Shown here in pieces: positions 4,982 to 6,652 of a DNA stretch of 6,652 bases. Numbering within the stretch: position 1 is the first letter of the stretch; each line of letters opens with the position of its first letter. Source of the DNA: Sideroxydans sp. (GTDB lineage Bacteria > Pseudomonadota > Gammaproteobacteria > Burkholderiales > Gallionellaceae); contig JAVBYP010000216.1 of NCBI GenBank assembly GCA_030823965.1, positions 1 to 6,652 of the forward strand, written 5' to 3'. The translations under genes and the position numbers were made by a program. Under the pieces are notes generated by a model. It did no database searches. It was given only the letters and a program-made list of their open reading frames with translations, and had not been told where the DNA came from.

Positions 4982-6068
4982 ACCGATCAGTGATTCTGAA
5001 CGTTACCCCGCACGCTGGTGGCATCCTCTAGACGATGGTCGAATCCAGTGCGATCTGTGCCCGCGTGATTGCAAGCTGCACGAAGGTCAGCGCGGCGCCT
5101 GTTTCGTGCGCGGTCGCGTGAATGACACCATGGTGCTGACCACCTATGGTCGTTCCTCCGGCTTCTGCGTCGATCCCATCGAAAAGAAGCCGCTCGATCA
5201 TTTCTATCCGGGTAGCAGCATCCTGTCTTTCGGCACGGCAGGCTGCAACCTCACTTGCAAGTTCTGCCAGAACTGGGACATCTCCAAATCGCGCAGCTTC
5301 GACAAACTTGCCGATCAGGCCACGCCGGAGGTCATCGCCGATACTGCGCTCGAGCTGGGGTGCAAGAGCGTGGCCTTCACTTACAACGATCCAGTGATCT
5401 TCGCCGAGTATGCGATGGACGTGGCTGACGCCTGCCACGCGCGCGGCATCAAGACTGTGGCGGTGACGGCCGGGTATATCCACGAGCAACCGCGCCGAGA
5501 TTTCTTCGCCAAGATGGATGCGGCGAACGTGGACTTGAAGGCATTCACCGAAGACTTCTACTACAAGCTGACCGGCGCACACCTGCAGCCGATATTGGAT
5601 ACGCTGGTGTATCTGAAACACGAGACAAAAGTGTGGTTCGAGCTGACCACGCTCATCATTCCCGGTCACAACGATTCCGTTGCGGAGATACGCCGCATGA
5701 GCGAATGGATAGCCAAAGAGTTGGGACCGGATGTGCCTTTGCACTTCACCGCATTCCATCCCGATCACAAGATGATCGACACGCCTCCCACGCCTCCCGC
5801 CACGCTGGAACTGGCCCGCCATATCGCGCTGGATGCGGGTATGCACCATGTCTATTGCGGCAACGTGCATGACATCGAAGGCGATACGACCTTCTGTGCC
5901 TCGTGCCAAAAACCTCTGATCGTGCGTGACTGGTATGAGATACGTGCTTACGAGGTGAAGGATGACGGCAGTTGCCCGCACTGCGGTTCCAAATTGGCCG
6001 GTCACTTCGAAAAGTTCGAGGGGCAGTTCGGTAGACAGCGCATCCCTGTGACCCTAGGCAGGACATGA
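4974..6068 (+). CDS. AmmeMemoRadiSam system radical SAM enzyme
   Basis: A 364-residue radical SAM enzyme resembling pyruvate formate-lyase activating enzymes. The [4Fe-4S] motif is C91-NLT-C95-KF-C98 in GTAGCNLTCKFCQNW, so it should cleave S-adenosylmethionine to a 5'-deoxyadenosyl radical. Later radical SAM core pieces include SVAFTYNDP (132-140), VTAGYI (164-169), ANVDLKAF (184-191) and the substrate-side PGHND (230-234). The N-terminus carries four extra cysteines (26, 29, 33, 43) in CDLCPRDCKLHEGQRGAC, and the C-terminus two CxxC pairs (308/311 in CASC, 334/337 in CPHC) that look like a zinc-ribbon or rubredoxin-like knuckle. The start is the ATG at 4974, inside the end of the AMMECR1 gene (8-bp overlap), with Shine-Dalgarno GAGGGG at 4960-4965. 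Its target is unknown; in this system it is presumed to modify, or work with, the MEMO and AMMECR1 proteins. The reading frame is intact. Confidence 0.95.
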   Translation: MDEPISDSERYPARWWHPLDDGRIQCDLCPRDCKLHEGQRGACFVRGRVNDTMVLTTYGRSSGFCVDPIEKKPLDHFYPGSSILSFGTAGCNLTCKFCQNWDISKSRSFDKLADQATPEVIADTALELGCKSVAFTYNDPVIFAEYAMDVADACHARGIKTVAVTAGYIHEQPRRDFFAKMDAANVDLKAFTEDFYYKLTGAHLQPILDTLVYLKHETKVWFELTTLIIPGHNDSVAEIRRMSEWIAKELGPDVPLHFTAFHPDHKMIDTPPTPPATLELARHIALDAGMHHVYCGNVHDIEGDTTFCASCQKPLIVRDWYEIRAYEVKDDGSCPHCGSKLAGHFEKFEGQFGRQRIPVTLGRT

Positions 6069-6158
6069 TTTCGGTATCGCTGAAGAAACGAGTATAGGGG
6101 CGTGCGGGATGCGCTATCGGAATGTAAGATTGCACCAACTTCAATCAGGAACCCGCAT
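6069..6158 (+). other. Short intergenic gap before alanine dehydrogenase
   Basis: Ninety bases with no hairpin plus T-run and no good -35/-10 pair. TAAGAT at 6125-6130 resembles a -10 box but has no matching -35. Apart from the ribosome binding site of the next gene, I see nothing definite. Confidence 0.4.
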
Positions 6159-6652
6159 ATGAAGATCGGAATCCCCAAAGAGATCAAAACGAACGAGAAT
6201 CGCATCGCGCTGGTTCCCGCAGGTGCTGAAGCATTGGTGGCTGCTGGACACACGGTGTTCGTAGAGACAGGCGCCGGATTGGGCAGCGGCTTCACCGATG
6301 CGCAATATCTGGCAGCCGGTGCACAGATCGCTAGCGATGCCGATGCGGTGTGGCAAGCGGCGGACATGATCGTGAAGGTGAAAGAACCTATAGCGCTGGA
6401 ATGGCCGCGCATCAGGCACGGCCAAGTCATCTTCACCTATTTCCATTTTGCAGCGAGTGAGCAACTGACCAGAGCGCTCATGGCTTCCGGCGCGATCTGC
6501 ATCGCCTATGAGACGGTAGAGCTACCCTCGCGCGAATTGCCTTTGCTCACACCGATGTCGGAAGTGGCAGGGCGTATGGCGGTGCAGGAAGGCGCCAAAT
6601 ATCTGGAGAAACTGAACGGCGGGCGCGGCATCTTGCTGGGGGGTGTGCCAGG
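6159..6652 (+). CDS. ald: Alanine dehydrogenase, N-terminal part (cut by window edge)
   Basis: Ald catalyses the NAD-dependent, reversible oxidative deamination of L-alanine to pyruvate and ammonia in the cytosol. The first 164 codons are present; the gene runs off the right edge. The opening [20 protein letters not shown] is the family signature. The residues known from Ald structures to hold the substrate are in place: Arg15, Lys75 in IVKVKEP, His96 in TYFHFA, and Met133 in [12 protein letters not shown]. The fragment ends at GGVPG, just before the NAD-binding Rossmann segment. Pyridine-nucleotide transhydrogenase subunit PntA is a distant relative, but the TYFHFAAS and PMSEVAGR blocks favour Ald. 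The ATG has an AGGA site (6147-6150) 8 nt upstream. It follows the radical SAM gene after 90 bp on the same strand. No terminator or strong promoter is seen there, so whether it is co-transcribed is open. Confidence 0.94.
   Translation, partial: MKIGIPKEIKTNENRIALVPAGAEALVAAGHTVFVETGAGLGSGFTDAQYLAAGAQIASDADAVWQAADMIVKVKEPIALEWPRIRHGQVIFTYFHFAASEQLTRALMASGAICIAYETVELPSRELPLLTPMSEVAGRMAVQEGAKYLEKLNGGRGILLGGVP

Noticed and set aside
5781..5801. Short direct repeat of a CCTCCCACG-like unit
   Set aside because: It merely encodes the proline-rich turn PPTPP in the radical SAM protein and has no sign of an independent role.
5028..6005. A 325-codon open frame on the minus strand
   Set aside because: It lies entirely antisense to the radical SAM gene, whose product has unmistakable motifs. 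The minus-strand product shows no recognisable domain, and long antisense frames are common opposite such codon usage.
1..6652. CRISPR array, tRNA/rRNA genes, insertion sequence or phage genes
   Set aside because: I looked for spaced direct repeats, tRNA-like cloverleafs and transposase or integrase motifs and saw none; nearly all of the window is covered by ordinary genes.

Overview
The window looks like chromosomal DNA from a Gram-negative bacterium, most likely a betaproteobacterium. The reasons are the PrpB/PrpC sequences, the GntR/FCD regulator placed directly upstream of prpB, the exported thiol-redox protein, and the overall codon style. Nitrosomonadales or Gallionellaceae is only an impression. 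There are no RNA genes, CRISPR arrays, transposases or phage genes. It carries seven protein genes, two of them cut by the window edges.

Left part (1-2160, minus strand): a methylcitrate-cycle (propionyl-CoA degradation) operon read leftwards as gntR-type regulator -> prpB -> prpC. The regulator and prpB overlap by 4 bp. prpB and prpC are separated by about 150 bp that hold a long imperfect inverted repeat built from a 9-bp-periodic CACGAAA unit. Upstream of the regulator a plausible sigma70 promoter is flanked by two palindromes with a GTCGAC core, about 62 bp centre to centre. They are the obvious candidate operators for autoregulation.

Middle part (2291-6068, plus strand): first a secreted/membrane thiol-redox protein that fuses a CPHC glutaredoxin-like domain to a six-helix DsbD/CcdA-like electron-transfer domain. 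After a 107-bp gap comes a three-gene cassette of MEMO1-family protein, AMMECR1-domain protein and radical SAM enzyme. This is the 'AmmeMemoRadiSam' system, a recurrent gene trio whose reaction and substrate were unknown as far as I know. The three genes overlap each other (14 bp and 8 bp), each has its own Shine-Dalgarno, and all visible signature residues are intact. This cassette is the most interesting content of the window.

Right part (6159-6652, plus strand): the 5' 164 codons of an alanine dehydrogenase with its substrate-binding residues in place.

The propionate operon and the plus-strand genes diverge from the 2070-2290 intergenic region. The methylcitrate genes turn propionyl-CoA-derived methylcitrate into succinate and pyruvate, and alanine dehydrogenase also feeds pyruvate. 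No functional link between these and the AmmeMemoRadiSam cassette can be read from the sequence.
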